Positions 1 through 6,993 of a stretch of 64,000 bases of DNA are shown one piece after another. The translations under genes were made by a program, and so were the position numbers. The notes under the pieces are model-generated. The model was not told the DNA's origin. It saw only the letters and a program-made list of their open reading frames with translations, and did not search any database. Position 1 is the stretch's first letter, and every line of letters begins with the position of its first letter. Location of the stretch: NCBI RefSeq assembly GCF_005160265.1, contig NZ_CP039865.1, forward strand, positions 1,078,828-1,142,827, read 5' to 3'. The DNA comes from Phreatobacter aquaticus (GTDB lineage: Bacteria; Pseudomonadota; Alphaproteobacteria; Rhizobiales; Phreatobacteraceae).

Positions 1-191
1 GGGCCGCCTTTCGCCGCCAGCGGGACGACAGTCGCCATCATGATGGCGCCAGGCAGCGCCTCCAGCGCGGCGCGCATGAACGGGGTCAGCGGCACCCGTC
101 CCATGATCCAGTGGCCGGCGATGCGCACGCCGAAGGTGGCGAGCGCCATGGCGATGATCGCGGCGATGGTCCAGCTGGCGCTATCGGTCAC
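1..191 (-). CDS. azlD: AzlD-like branched-chain amino acid export subunit (3' end outside window)
   Basis: Small membrane subunit of the AzlCD exporter. Only the N-terminal 63 residues lie in the window; the frame runs off the left edge without a stop. It opens with a GTG (VTDSASWTIAAIIAMALATF) that overlaps the end of azlC by 11 bp, the usual coupled azlC-azlD arrangement. A hydrophobic first helix and the motif RVPLTPFMRAALEALPGAIM, typical of the family, are visible. Identification rests on this motif and on the neighbour; the C-terminal helices cannot be seen. Confidence 0.8.
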   Translation of the reverse strand, partial: MTDSASWTIAAIIAMALATFGVRIAGHWIMGRVPLTPFMRAALEALPGAIMMATVVPLAAKGG

Positions 192-903
192 GGAGCAGCC
201 CCGCCGCGATCGAACCGGCGAGCGCGCCGACGACGATGAACCAGTAGCCGTCGATCACCTGCGACGTGCCAAGGGCGACACCCGCCGCGATCGGCCAGGC
301 CAGCCGGTCGCGCCGGATGCGAAACATGCTGACCGCCATGGAGGTGAAGATCAGCGGCATGATCAGGTCGAGGCCGAAGCGCTTCGGGTCGCTCAGGATG
401 CCACCCAGCATGTGGCCGGGAATGGTGGCGAGCGTCCAGATGATCCAGAGGAACAGGCCGGCGCCGATGAACACGCCGGCATCCTCGCCACCCTTGGCAT
501 GATAGCGCGAGCCGATGATGAAATTGGCGTCGGTGAGCGAGGACAGCGCCAGATAGGCGCTGCCCCTCGGCATGCGCGACAGCCAGGGCTGGAGGGCCGC
601 GCTCATCAGCAGGAAGCGCAGGTTCACCGCCACCACCACCGCCACCATGGCCGTGAGCGCGCCCGTGCTCCATGCCCGGGGCCAGAGTTCGAGTGCCAGC
701 AGCTGGCCGGCGCCTGCATAGACGAGCAGGCTCATCAGCGTGGTCTCGACCAACGTCAGGCCCTTCTCGGCGGAAGCGCCGCCGAAGGCCGCGGCGAACA
801 CGATGACGCCCGGCAGCAGCGGCAGGCTCAGCCGCGCGCCCTCGATCATGCCGGCGGGCGTGATCGGGACCGGACGCATCGGTGGGGGAGAGGAAGGGGC
901 CAT
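181..903 (-). CDS. azlC: AzlC family branched-chain amino acid exporter large subunit
   Basis: 240-residue integral membrane protein of the AzlC family, which together with AzlD forms an inner-membrane exporter of branched-chain amino acids or analogues. After a short proline-rich N-terminus comes the family block GARLSLPLLPGVIVFAAAFG, then NLRFLLMSAAL near residue 95 and TDANFIIGSRY near 125, all hallmark AzlC segments between hydrophobic helices. The length is normal for the family. The TAG stop lies inside the start region of azlD, so the two are translated as one operon. No regulator is adjacent, and the substrate is not shown by the sequence. Confidence 0.9.
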   Translation of the reverse strand: MAPSSPPPMRPVPITPAGMIEGARLSLPLLPGVIVFAAAFGGASAEKGLTLVETTLMSLLVYAGAGQLLALELWPRAWSTGALTAMVAVVVAVNLRFLLMSAALQPWLSRMPRGSAYLALSSLTDANFIIGSRYHAKGGEDAGVFIGAGLFLWIIWTLATIPGHMLGGILSDPKRFGLDLIMPLIFTSMAVSMFRIRRDRLAWPIAAGVALGTSQVIDGYWFIVVGALAGSIAAGLLRDR

Positions 904-1011
904 GGTTCCGCTTTGCCGTGTGGAAGCGGCGGCGTAAAGCGCGGAAATTGCAGGTGGGCCGTGCCCGCGATCACGAAGAGAGCCGTCTCGGGCCCGCTGC
1001 CCGACCTGCCC

Positions 1012-1785
1012 CTAGGCCTGCGTCCCGTTCAGCGGGTTCTCCGGGTCCCAGCCATAGCGCAGCGTCTCGAAGCGCATGGCGCGCGTGTCGATCATCAGGA
1101 GGCGGCCGACCAGGCCCTCGCCGAAGCCGACGATCTCGCGGATCACCTCCAGCGCCATCATCGAGCCGACAATGCCTGTCAGCGCGCCGAGCACGCCGGC
1201 CTCCGCGCAGGCCGGCACCGTGCCGGGCGGCGGTGCATCCGGGAACAGGCAGCGATAGGTCGGGTTGGGCTTGCCGTTGGGGCCCGTCTCGTGCGGGCGG
1301 AGCGTCGTCAGCGTCGCGTCGAAAATGCCGACCGCAGCCGTGATCAGCGGCTTCGCCTCATGGAAACAGGCGTCGGAGACGGCATAGCGGGTGGCGAAAT
1401 TGTCGGAGCCGTCGACCACGATGTCGTAGGCGCGGACGAGATCGCGGGCATTCGCCTCGGTCAGCCGGGTGACATGGCCGACAACCTCGACATGGGGATT
1501 GAGCCGGCGCACCGCATTGGCGGCACTCTCGGTCTTCAGCCGGTCGACATCCTCGGTGCGGTGGATCACCTGCCGCTGCAGGTTCGACAGCGCGACCGCG
1601 TCGTCATCGACGATGCCGATCGTGCCGATGCCCGCCGCCGCGAGATAGAGGATCAGCGGCGCGCCGAGCCCGCCGGCCCCGATCACCAGAACCCGCGCCT
1701 TGCCGAGCTTCTGCTGACCTGGACCGCCCACCTCGCGCAGCACGATGTGGCGGGCATAGCGCTCCAGCTCGTCGGCGGACAGCAT
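1012..1785 (-). CDS. moeB: MoeB/ThiF/HesA family adenylyltransferase (molybdopterin-synthase adenylyltransferase)
   Basis: 257-residue E1-like enzyme expected to adenylate the C-terminal GlyGly of MoaD (or a ThiS-like carrier). The N-terminus RYARHIVLREVGGPGQQKL and the ATP-binding loop VLVIGAGGLGAPLILYLA near residues 34-51 are classical. The VDGSDNFATRY motif is near 129 and the conserved catalytic-region Cys sits in VPACAEAGVLG. Of the four zinc-binding cysteines of E. coli MoeB only the one in YRCLF remains, and no C-terminal CxxC is present. The chosen ATG overlaps the stop of the upstream thiamine-diphosphate gene (TGATG), so it is translationally coupled to a decarboxylase rather than to other cofactor genes. 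MoaD is encoded far away at 25829-26080. Confidence 0.85.
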   Translation of the reverse strand: MLSADELERYARHIVLREVGGPGQQKLGKARVLVIGAGGLGAPLILYLAAAGIGTIGIVDDDAVALSNLQRQVIHRTEDVDRLKTESAANAVRRLNPHVEVVGHVTRLTEANARDLVRAYDIVVDGSDNFATRYAVSDACFHEAKPLITAAVGIFDATLTTLRPHETGPNGKPNPTYRCLFPDAPPPGTVPACAEAGVLGALTGIVGSMMALEVIREIVGFGEGLVGRLLMIDTRAMRFETLRYGWDPENPLNGTQA

Positions 1786-2366
1786 CAATCGATGCTCAAG
1801 CCGAGCGACTGGCGCACGCGGGCGCGCACCGCATGGCCGTCGCGGGTCGGCAGCACGCGCTCGCGCTCGTGGGAATCGATCTTCACGATGGCGACGCAGG
1901 GCCCATCGCCGGCGTTCTGGATGCGCACCGACAGGCGGTTCACCTCGTCCATGCCTTCGATGACGCGGGTGTCGGCAATGCCCGAGGCCTTGGCGATGGC
2001 CGCGAGATCAGCCACGACCGTGTGGCTCGCCTGGCCGCCCGTCTCGCCATAGAGCCCGTTGTCGAGCACGACAATGGTGAGGTTCTTCGGCTGCTGCATG
2101 GCGATGGTGGCAAAGGAGCCAACCCCCATCAGCATCTCGCCGTCGCCGGTGACGACGACCACCGGCTTGTCCGGCTGGGCCAACGCGAGGCCCAGCGCCA
2201 TGACGGCTGTGCCACCCATGGCGCCCCAGAGATAGACGTTGCGGTCATGGTCGCCGGCGGCGGCCACATCATAGGTGGGCGAACCCAGGCCGGTGACGAC
2301 AATCGCCTCGCCGCGATCGGCGAGGAGGCGGGCAACGACGGCGCGGCGGTCGAGTTTCTGGGTCAT
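1785..2366 (-). CDS. Thiamine-diphosphate-dependent decarboxylase, C-terminal (cofactor-binding) subunit; sulfopyruvate/phosphonopyruvate decarboxylase-like
   Basis: 193-residue protein equal to the C-terminal ThDP-binding domain of 2-oxoacid decarboxylases, like ComE, the beta subunit of sulfopyruvate decarboxylase. The ThDP/Mg motif begins GDGEMLMGVGSF near residue 74 and ends about 30 residues on at LDNGLYGETGGQ. GLGSPTYD and NVYLWGAMGGTAVMALGLA are the expected substrate-channel and dimer segments. It has no N-terminal pyrimidine-binding domain; that is supplied by the upstream gene, whose stop overlaps this ATG (ATGA). The two chains should form a heteromer. The substrate is inferred only: sulfopyruvate, phosphonopyruvate or another 2-oxoacid. 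Confidence 0.8.
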   Translation of the reverse strand: MTQKLDRRAVVARLLADRGEAIVVTGLGSPTYDVAAAGDHDRNVYLWGAMGGTAVMALGLALAQPDKPVVVVTGDGEMLMGVGSFATIAMQQPKNLTIVVLDNGLYGETGGQASHTVVADLAAIAKASGIADTRVIEGMDEVNRLSVRIQNAGDGPCVAIVKIDSHERERVLPTRDGHAVRARVRQSLGLSID

Positions 2367-2911
2367 TTCACGAACACCTTGGCGCCGATCAGTTTCTGGC
2401 CGAGCAGGACGGCGACCGCGCTGCCGCCCTCATAGGCCATGCGGATGCCGGCGGCGGCGGCTGGCCCCACCTCGTGCGGCTCGGAGGCGCGCAGGACATG
2501 CACGCCCATCAGGCGGAAGGCATCCGGCGTCGCGGTGCCCATCGGCACCTGCCACGGATTGAACTCGCCCCATTCGCCGCGCATCGTGACGAAGGTGAGG
2601 AAGGGTCCGCCCATGTTGCGGACCAGCGACAGCATGTTGATGCAATTGCCGACACCCGAGGACTGCATGAGCAGGCAGGCGCGGTCGCCGCCGAGCCAGG
2701 CGCCGGTGGTCAGCGCCACGCCTTCCTCTTCGGTGGTGAGCGGAATGCCGATCATCGCCTTGTCGGCATGAACGGCGCGGATCAGGTCGGCATGGCCGCC
2801 ATCGGGCACATAGGCCACTTGCCGCACATGCGCGCTCTTGAGCTGCGCGAAGATATCAAGCTGCCAGGAATGGGGCGGGGCATGCGCCACGGGGGGGTTG
2901 TAGAGGTTCAT
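2363..2911 (-). CDS. Thiamine-diphosphate-dependent decarboxylase, N-terminal (pyrimidine-binding) subunit; ComD-like
   Basis: 182-residue partner of the preceding decarboxylase subunit, equal to the N-terminal PYR domain. It shows IGIPLTTEEEGVALTTGAWL, where the Glu of the TEEEG segment is in the position of the catalytic ThDP-activating glutamate. QSSGVGNCINMLSLVRNMGGP is the typical following block. The start at MNLYNPP was preferred because further upstream Met codons add low-complexity residues not expected in the family; an ATG 24 bp upstream is also possible. It is the first gene of the operon with the C-terminal subunit and moeB, and is divergent from the dehydrogenase at 3001. Confidence 0.78.
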   Translation of the reverse strand: MNLYNPPVAHAPPHSWQLDIFAQLKSAHVRQVAYVPDGGHADLIRAVHADKAMIGIPLTTEEEGVALTTGAWLGGDRACLLMQSSGVGNCINMLSLVRNMGGPFLTFVTMRGEWGEFNPWQVPMGTATPDAFRLMGVHVLRASEPHEVGPAAAAGIRMAYEGGSAVAVLLGQKLIGAKVFVK

Positions 2912-3000
2912 CGGCTCGGTAGGCTCCGTGCGCATTGCTGGGCGGCCGCACGATGGCGGGACCCCGGCCACGAAACAAGTGATTCCTCGGGAGGACTGGC

Positions 3001-3912
3001 ATGATCATCGGATTCATCGGGCTTGGGCGCATGGGGCGCGGCATGGCCTCCAACCTGCAGACCAAGGGCTTCCAGCTGATGGTCCATGATGTGGTGGAGG
3101 CGCCGGTCAAGGAGCTCCTCGCGCTTGGCGCCAAGCGCGGCACCCCGGCCGAGATCGCGGCGGCCTCCGACATCGTCGTCACCATGCTGCCGACCGGCAA
3201 GGAAGTCGGCGAAGTGGTGCTGGCCCCCGGCGGCGTGCTGGATCATGCGAAGCCCGGCACGATGATCCTCGACATGTCGACCATCGATCCCGAGACCACC
3301 GACCGCCTGCACGAGGAAACCCGCAAGCGCGGCATGACCGCCGTGGATGCGCCGGTCGGCCGGCTTGCCTGGCATGCCGATCGCGGCCAGAGCCTGTTCA
3401 TGGTCGGCGCCGACGATGCCGATTTCGCCCGCGCCAAGCCGCTGCTCGACGCCATGGGCACGACGATCCACCATTCCGGCGGGCCCGGCGCCGGCACGCG
3501 GATGAAGCTCGTGAACAACTATCTCGCGATCATCCTCTGCCAGATGAATGCCGAGGCGCTCTCGCTCTCGCAGCGCTTCGGGCTGGATCTCTCGAAGACG
3601 CTCGACGTGCTCTACGGCACCACCGCCACCAACGGCCAGCTCAAGGTCAACTGGCCGAACAAGGTGCTGGCCGGCGATACCGAACCGGGTTTCTCCATCG
3701 ACCTCGCCCACAAGGACCTGACCCTCATCGTGCAGGCGGCGAACTCAGCCCGCGTGCCGGTGCCGGTGGCCGCCGCCGCGCGCGAGGCCTTCTCGCAGGC
3801 CCGCGCCCGCGGCTATGGGCAGAATGACTTCTCGGCCATGGTCGATGTCGCCTGCGACATCGCGCAGATCGAGCGGGCGCGGCTTCCGAAGGGCTATACG
3901 CCGCCGGTGTGA
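3001..3912 (+). CDS. NAD(P)-dependent beta-hydroxyacid dehydrogenase, YihU (3-sulfolactaldehyde reductase)-like
   Basis: 303-residue member of the 3-hydroxyisobutyrate dehydrogenase family. It has the N-terminal Rossmann motif IGFIGLGRMGRGMASNL, the DAPVGR substrate-binding segment near residue 116, and GAGTRMKLVNNYLAI near 164, whose Lys is the conserved catalytic lysine. WPNKVLAGD and FSIDLAHKDL follow. From memory these blocks match E. coli YihU (sulfolactaldehyde/succinic semialdehyde reductase) better than GarR or MmsB. It is read divergently from the ComDE-like decarboxylase, suggesting a shared three-carbon acid or sulfonate route, but the substrate is an inference. A GGGAGG ribosome site precedes the ATG. 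Confidence 0.82.
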   Translation: MIIGFIGLGRMGRGMASNLQTKGFQLMVHDVVEAPVKELLALGAKRGTPAEIAAASDIVVTMLPTGKEVGEVVLAPGGVLDHAKPGTMILDMSTIDPETTDRLHEETRKRGMTAVDAPVGRLAWHADRGQSLFMVGADDADFARAKPLLDAMGTTIHHSGGPGAGTRMKLVNNYLAIILCQMNAEALSLSQRFGLDLSKTLDVLYGTTATNGQLKVNWPNKVLAGDTEPGFSIDLAHKDLTLIVQAANSARVPVPVAAAAREAFSQARARGYGQNDFSAMVDVACDIAQIERARLPKGYTPPV

Positions 3913-4212
3913 GGGGCCTGACGCAACACACCGACATCCGCCCGTGGAATGACCGTCGCACGCTCTGACGTCATCCCCGGCGAGCGAAGCGAGGGAAGGG
4001 GATCCAGGGGCCGGAAGGCTGGTGCTTGGGACTCCTGGACCCCCTTCCCTCGGCCATAGCATCGAGCGAACGCGAGATGCGTTCGCCTCTCGCTTTGGGC
4101 CTCGCCGGGGGTGACGTCGGTTCGTCATGCCTGTGCTGGTCCGCTGGAAAGCCCGAGACGGGAATGGCCGGGACAAGCCCGGCCATGACAGCGGAGGGAG
4201 TGAGAGCAGGCG
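3913..4212. repeat. 300-bp intergenic region filled by an imperfect inverted repeat and a palindromic unit
   Basis: No gene is seen here. From about 3971 to 4115 two arms face each other: one begins TCATCCCCGGCGAGCGAAGC and the other ends in CCTCGCCGGGGGTGACG. The inner blocks GGAAGGGGATCCAGGGG and CTGGACCCCCTTCCC are also complementary, so the region can fold into a long imperfect hairpin. A second unit at 4156-4189 contains perfect 9-bp arms ATGGCCGGG/CCCGGCCAT around ACAAG. These look like dispersed repetitive palindromic elements common in Hyphomicrobiales chromosomes. Confidence 0.75.
4156..4189. repeat. Dispersed 34-bp palindromic repeat, copy 1
   Basis: Identical over 34 bp to the copy at 5070-5103. 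The core 4164-4186 is a perfect hairpin, ATGGCCGGG-ACAAG-CCCGGCCAT. In translation such units give the MAGTSPAMT / MAGLVPAIPV peptides often seen in rhizobial intergenic repeats. It lies just downstream of the higA stop and may end that transcript. Confidence 0.85.
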
Positions 4213-4590
4213 CTATGAGGCGACGGCGACCGGCGCATAGGGCTCGATCAGTGGCTCGGCCGGTATTCCCCAGACCTTCGTCAGCTTGCGCACCATGTCC
4301 ATGGTCAGGGTGCGTTTGCGAGAGAGTATCTCGGAGGCGCGCGCCCGCGAGCCGAGGAGCGCGGCGAGGTCAGACTGGTCTCGTCCGGTCCAGGCCATGT
4401 GCGCCTTGATGGTCTCCACCGGGTCAGCCGGATCGATCGGATGATGCAAGTCTTCGTAACGCTCGACGAGGGTTGCCAGAACATCAAGTCGGTCAGCCTC
4501 AGGAGAGCCGGGGGCGGCATCCCACAGGCGATCGATCTCGGCCAGCGCGCTGCGGTGGTCGTCGTCACTCCTGATCGGGCGGATATCCAT
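4213..4590 (-). CDS. higA: HigA-type antitoxin (helix-turn-helix)
   Basis: 125-residue antitoxin of the HigA family. The N-terminal half (DIRPIRSDDDHRSALAEIDR...GSPEADRLDVLATLVERYE) is the part that normally neutralises the toxin. The C-terminal half is an HTH of the type MAWTGRDQSDLAALLGSRARASEILSRKR, which binds the operon promoter. The gene follows the toxin gene by 9 bp, the toxin-first order typical of HigBA. Autoregulation by the pair is expected from the family, not shown here. Confidence 0.88.
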   Translation of the reverse strand: MDIRPIRSDDDHRSALAEIDRLWDAAPGSPEADRLDVLATLVERYEDLHHPIDPADPVETIKAHMAWTGRDQSDLAALLGSRARASEILSRKRTLTMDMVRKLTKVWGIPAEPLIEPYAPVAVAS

Positions 4591-4599
4591 GGCGGGCTC

Positions 4600-4902
4600 C
4601 TAGAACTGCGAAACGGTCAGGGCATCGATCCGATCGTAGTCGGCATGTGTGCCGATAAACTTCACGAAGGCGATCTGGAGGTCGAAGCGAAAAGCGACGA
4701 TCAGGCGAAAGTTGCCGCCACTGACCTCGAAGCGCACACGGTCGGCGCTCAACACCTTGGCCTTGGAAAAGGCCCCCTGCACGTCCTGTGGGCTGGTCCA
4801 GTTCGCCTTGCGGACCATCCGCTGCCAATGGTCCAGCGAGGCGGCGGCCGATGGATGCCGATCGGCGAAGGCCACAAGCGTGCTGCGTGCGATGATCCGC
4901 AT
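4600..4902 (-). CDS. higB: HigB-type mRNA interferase toxin
   Basis: 100-residue RelE-like toxin of the HigB family, which cleaves mRNA on the ribosome when the antitoxin is lost. Recognisable blocks are ARSTLVAFADRHPSAAASLDHW near the N-terminus, WTSPQDVQGAFSKAKVL near residue 37, the basic strand RVRFEVSGGNFRLIVAFRFD, and the C-terminal VKFIGTHADYDRID. Together with the HTH gene 9 bp downstream this is a complete, apparently intact type II toxin-antitoxin module placed between two palindromic repeat units. Confidence 0.87.
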   Translation of the reverse strand: MRIIARSTLVAFADRHPSAAASLDHWQRMVRKANWTSPQDVQGAFSKAKVLSADRVRFEVSGGNFRLIVAFRFDLQIAFVKFIGTHADYDRIDALTVSQF

Positions 4903-5069
4903 AGGCGCAAGCTAGCATGTTCCCCAAACGGGAACAAGCGATTGGGATCGACGTCACCTGAACCCGGGTTCAGCACGAGACTTTCCGAAGCCGCGCGACC
5001 TATCCTAAGGCAATCACGTCCTGCCCATCCTTGTGGCGGGCATCCACGCCTGTTGAAATCTAAGGACCA

Positions 5070-5103
5070 AGACGGGAATGGCCGGGACAAGCCCGGCCAT
5101 GAC
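5070..5103. repeat. Dispersed 34-bp palindromic repeat, copy 2
   Basis: Exact second copy of the unit at 4156-4189, hairpin core 5078-5100. It lies 45 bp past the stop of the leftward ABC binding protein gene and could act as its transcription terminator or mRNA-stabilising stem-loop. Confidence 0.85.
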
Positions 5104-5147
5104 GCGGAGAGCGTACGGGATAGAGCGGAGCGGGAACTCCGCCCCTC

Positions 5148-6764
5148 TCACCCCAGCGTGGTCAGGTCCTGGAACCAGTGCTGCGCCTGGGTGTAGGTCG
5201 ACACCTTCGGCCCCGACACATGCGGGTTGGTGTCGTGGACCACCCAGACCAGCAGCGCATCGTCCACCACCTTCTCGTGGACCTTCGCCATCAGCGCGTT
5301 CTGCTCGGCCTCGTTGGTGCTCGACAGCGCTGTGTCGATCAGCTTGTCGACATCCGCATTCTTGTAATGGCCCCAGTTGACGCCGATCGGCGCGATCTGG
5401 CCCGAATGGAAGAAGCGGATGAAGGCATAGAGCGGGTCGGAGGTGACATAGGCGACATTGTTCGCCGTGATGCCCTTCAGGGACTCATGCGCCGCGCCCT
5501 GCCGCCACGCCGTGTAGAGCGGCTCAAGCTCGACCACCTTGAACTCGACCTCGATGAAGGCCTCCTTGAACATCTGCTGGCAAAGCTCGTTCATCGGCAG
5601 CGACAGCATCTGGCCCGAGCCCGACGAGGCGATGAGGAACTGGGTCTTCAACGGGTTCGCCTTCGAGTACCCGGCCTCCGTCATCAGTTTGCGGGCGGCA
5701 TCGATATCATACTTGATCTCGAATGTCGGCTTGCCGAACCAGGGGTTGGAGCGGTCCACCTGGCCATAGGCGGGGTGGGCGAGCCCGCCCATCAGCTCCA
5801 CGACCGAGGCGCGGTCGATAGCGAGATTGGCCGCCTTGCGGGTGCGGATATCGGTCCAGGGCGAGCCCGGCAGCGTCGAGAGGTGATAGTTCCAGACATG
5901 GGGCGTGACATTGTCGATCAGCTTGAAGCCTTGCTGCTTCAGCCGCGGCATGACGTCGGGCGCCGGCGTCTCGATGAAGTCCACCGTGTTGGCGAGCAGC
6001 GCATTGGTGCGGGTGATCGGCTCGGGCAGGCAGGACAGGATGATCTTGTCGGTCTTGGCGATCCGGTTCTTGTCCCAATAGTCGGGATTGCGGATCAATT
6101 CGGCGAATTCGCGCGGCTGCAGCTTGCCGAGCTTGAACGGGCCGGTGCCCGACGGCTCCAGCGCGAACTTCTGCCAGTCGCGGCCGACCTTCTCGAACTG
6201 GGCCGGGCTCGAGATGAGGAACCAGAGCATCTGGTAGGGGAAGAACGAATCGACCGTCTTGGTGGTGACCTCCACCGTCATGGCATCGACCTTGCGCCAG
6301 CTGGCGACCGAGGGCAGACGCGCGCGGACCTGCGACGACTGCCGCTGGTCGAAATGCGGCGCGTCGGTCTTCAGGACCTTGTCGAAGTTCCACACGACCG
6401 CGTCGGCATCGAGCGTCGAGCCGTCGTGGAACTTGACGCCCGGACGCAGCTTGAACACCCACTTCTTCTTGTCGGCGGGGTCGGTCGCCCATTCGGTGGC
6501 GAGGCCCGGCACCAGCTTGCCCGGCCGGTTGGCGACATTCATCTCCCAGGCGACGAGGGGGTCGTAGAGCGTGTAGCCGGTGAACTGGTAGCCACCGGCG
6601 CCGCGGTCGGGCTGGCCGGTGGTCTGCGGAATGTCGGCCATCGAGATGCCGTAGCGGATCACCTTCTCCTGGGCGGCCGCAGGCAGGACCGGCAGGGTCG
6701 AGGCGGCGGCGAACGCTGCGGCAGATTTCAGGAAGTCGCGACGGTCGAGACCGGAGAACGGCAT
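5148..6764 (-). CDS. ABC transporter substrate-binding protein, family 5 (peptide/opine/nickel type), Tat-exported
   Basis: 538-residue periplasmic solute-binding protein. The N-terminus DRRDFLKSAAAFAAASTLPV is a Tat signal (RRDFLK) ending in PAAAQ. Family signatures include KKWVFKLRPGVKFHDGSTLDADAVVWNF near residues 100-130, SGTGPFKLGKLQPREFAELIRN near 206, and IRTRKAANLAIDRASVVELM near 300. The length fits DppA/OppA relatives. No permease or ATPase lies next to it: downstream is the HigBA module and upstream is divergent addB. It is therefore an orphan that must use a transporter encoded elsewhere. The ligand cannot be deduced. Confidence 0.88.
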   Translation of the reverse strand: MPFSGLDRRDFLKSAAAFAAASTLPVLPAAAQEKVIRYGISMADIPQTTGQPDRGAGGYQFTGYTLYDPLVAWEMNVANRPGKLVPGLATEWATDPADKKKWVFKLRPGVKFHDGSTLDADAVVWNFDKVLKTDAPHFDQRQSSQVRARLPSVASWRKVDAMTVEVTTKTVDSFFPYQMLWFLISSPAQFEKVGRDWQKFALEPSGTGPFKLGKLQPREFAELIRNPDYWDKNRIAKTDKIILSCLPEPITRTNALLANTVDFIETPAPDVMPRLKQQGFKLIDNVTPHVWNYHLSTLPGSPWTDIRTRKAANLAIDRASVVELMGGLAHPAYGQVDRSNPWFGKPTFEIKYDIDAARKLMTEAGYSKANPLKTQFLIASSGSGQMLSLPMNELCQQMFKEAFIEVEFKVVELEPLYTAWRQGAAHESLKGITANNVAYVTSDPLYAFIRFFHSGQIAPIGVNWGHYKNADVDKLIDTALSSTNEAEQNALMAKVHEKVVDDALLVWVVHDTNPHVSGPKVSTYTQAQHWFQDLTTLG

Positions 6765-6993
6765 GGTTGAATCCTGCTGTCTGGTTGATGCGACAAGGCT
6801 AGTTGCAGTGCAGCATGAGTCGAGACCAAACTATCGGCGGTTGCTGGCGAGCCTTTGGGCAGGAAGCCCGCTCCACGACCGGGGCGACAGCAGACAGCTG
6901 CCGGAACATGCCGCGTGGATGAGCAGAGGACGACCTGCCGCACCCTTCATCTCGGGCCTTGCCGAGCGGGGCTCGAGCCGTCATCCCTAGGCC

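Noticed and set aside
40-2052. 670-codon open frame on the plus strand
   Set aside because: It runs antisense to azlC, moeB and the decarboxylase gene. Its translation is rich in His, Arg and Gln as expected from an out-of-phase high-GC frame, and no family motif is seen.
5178-6770. 530-codon open frame opposite the binding protein gene
   Set aside because: Antisense shadow of a well supported family-5 binding protein; low-quality Arg/Asp/His composition.
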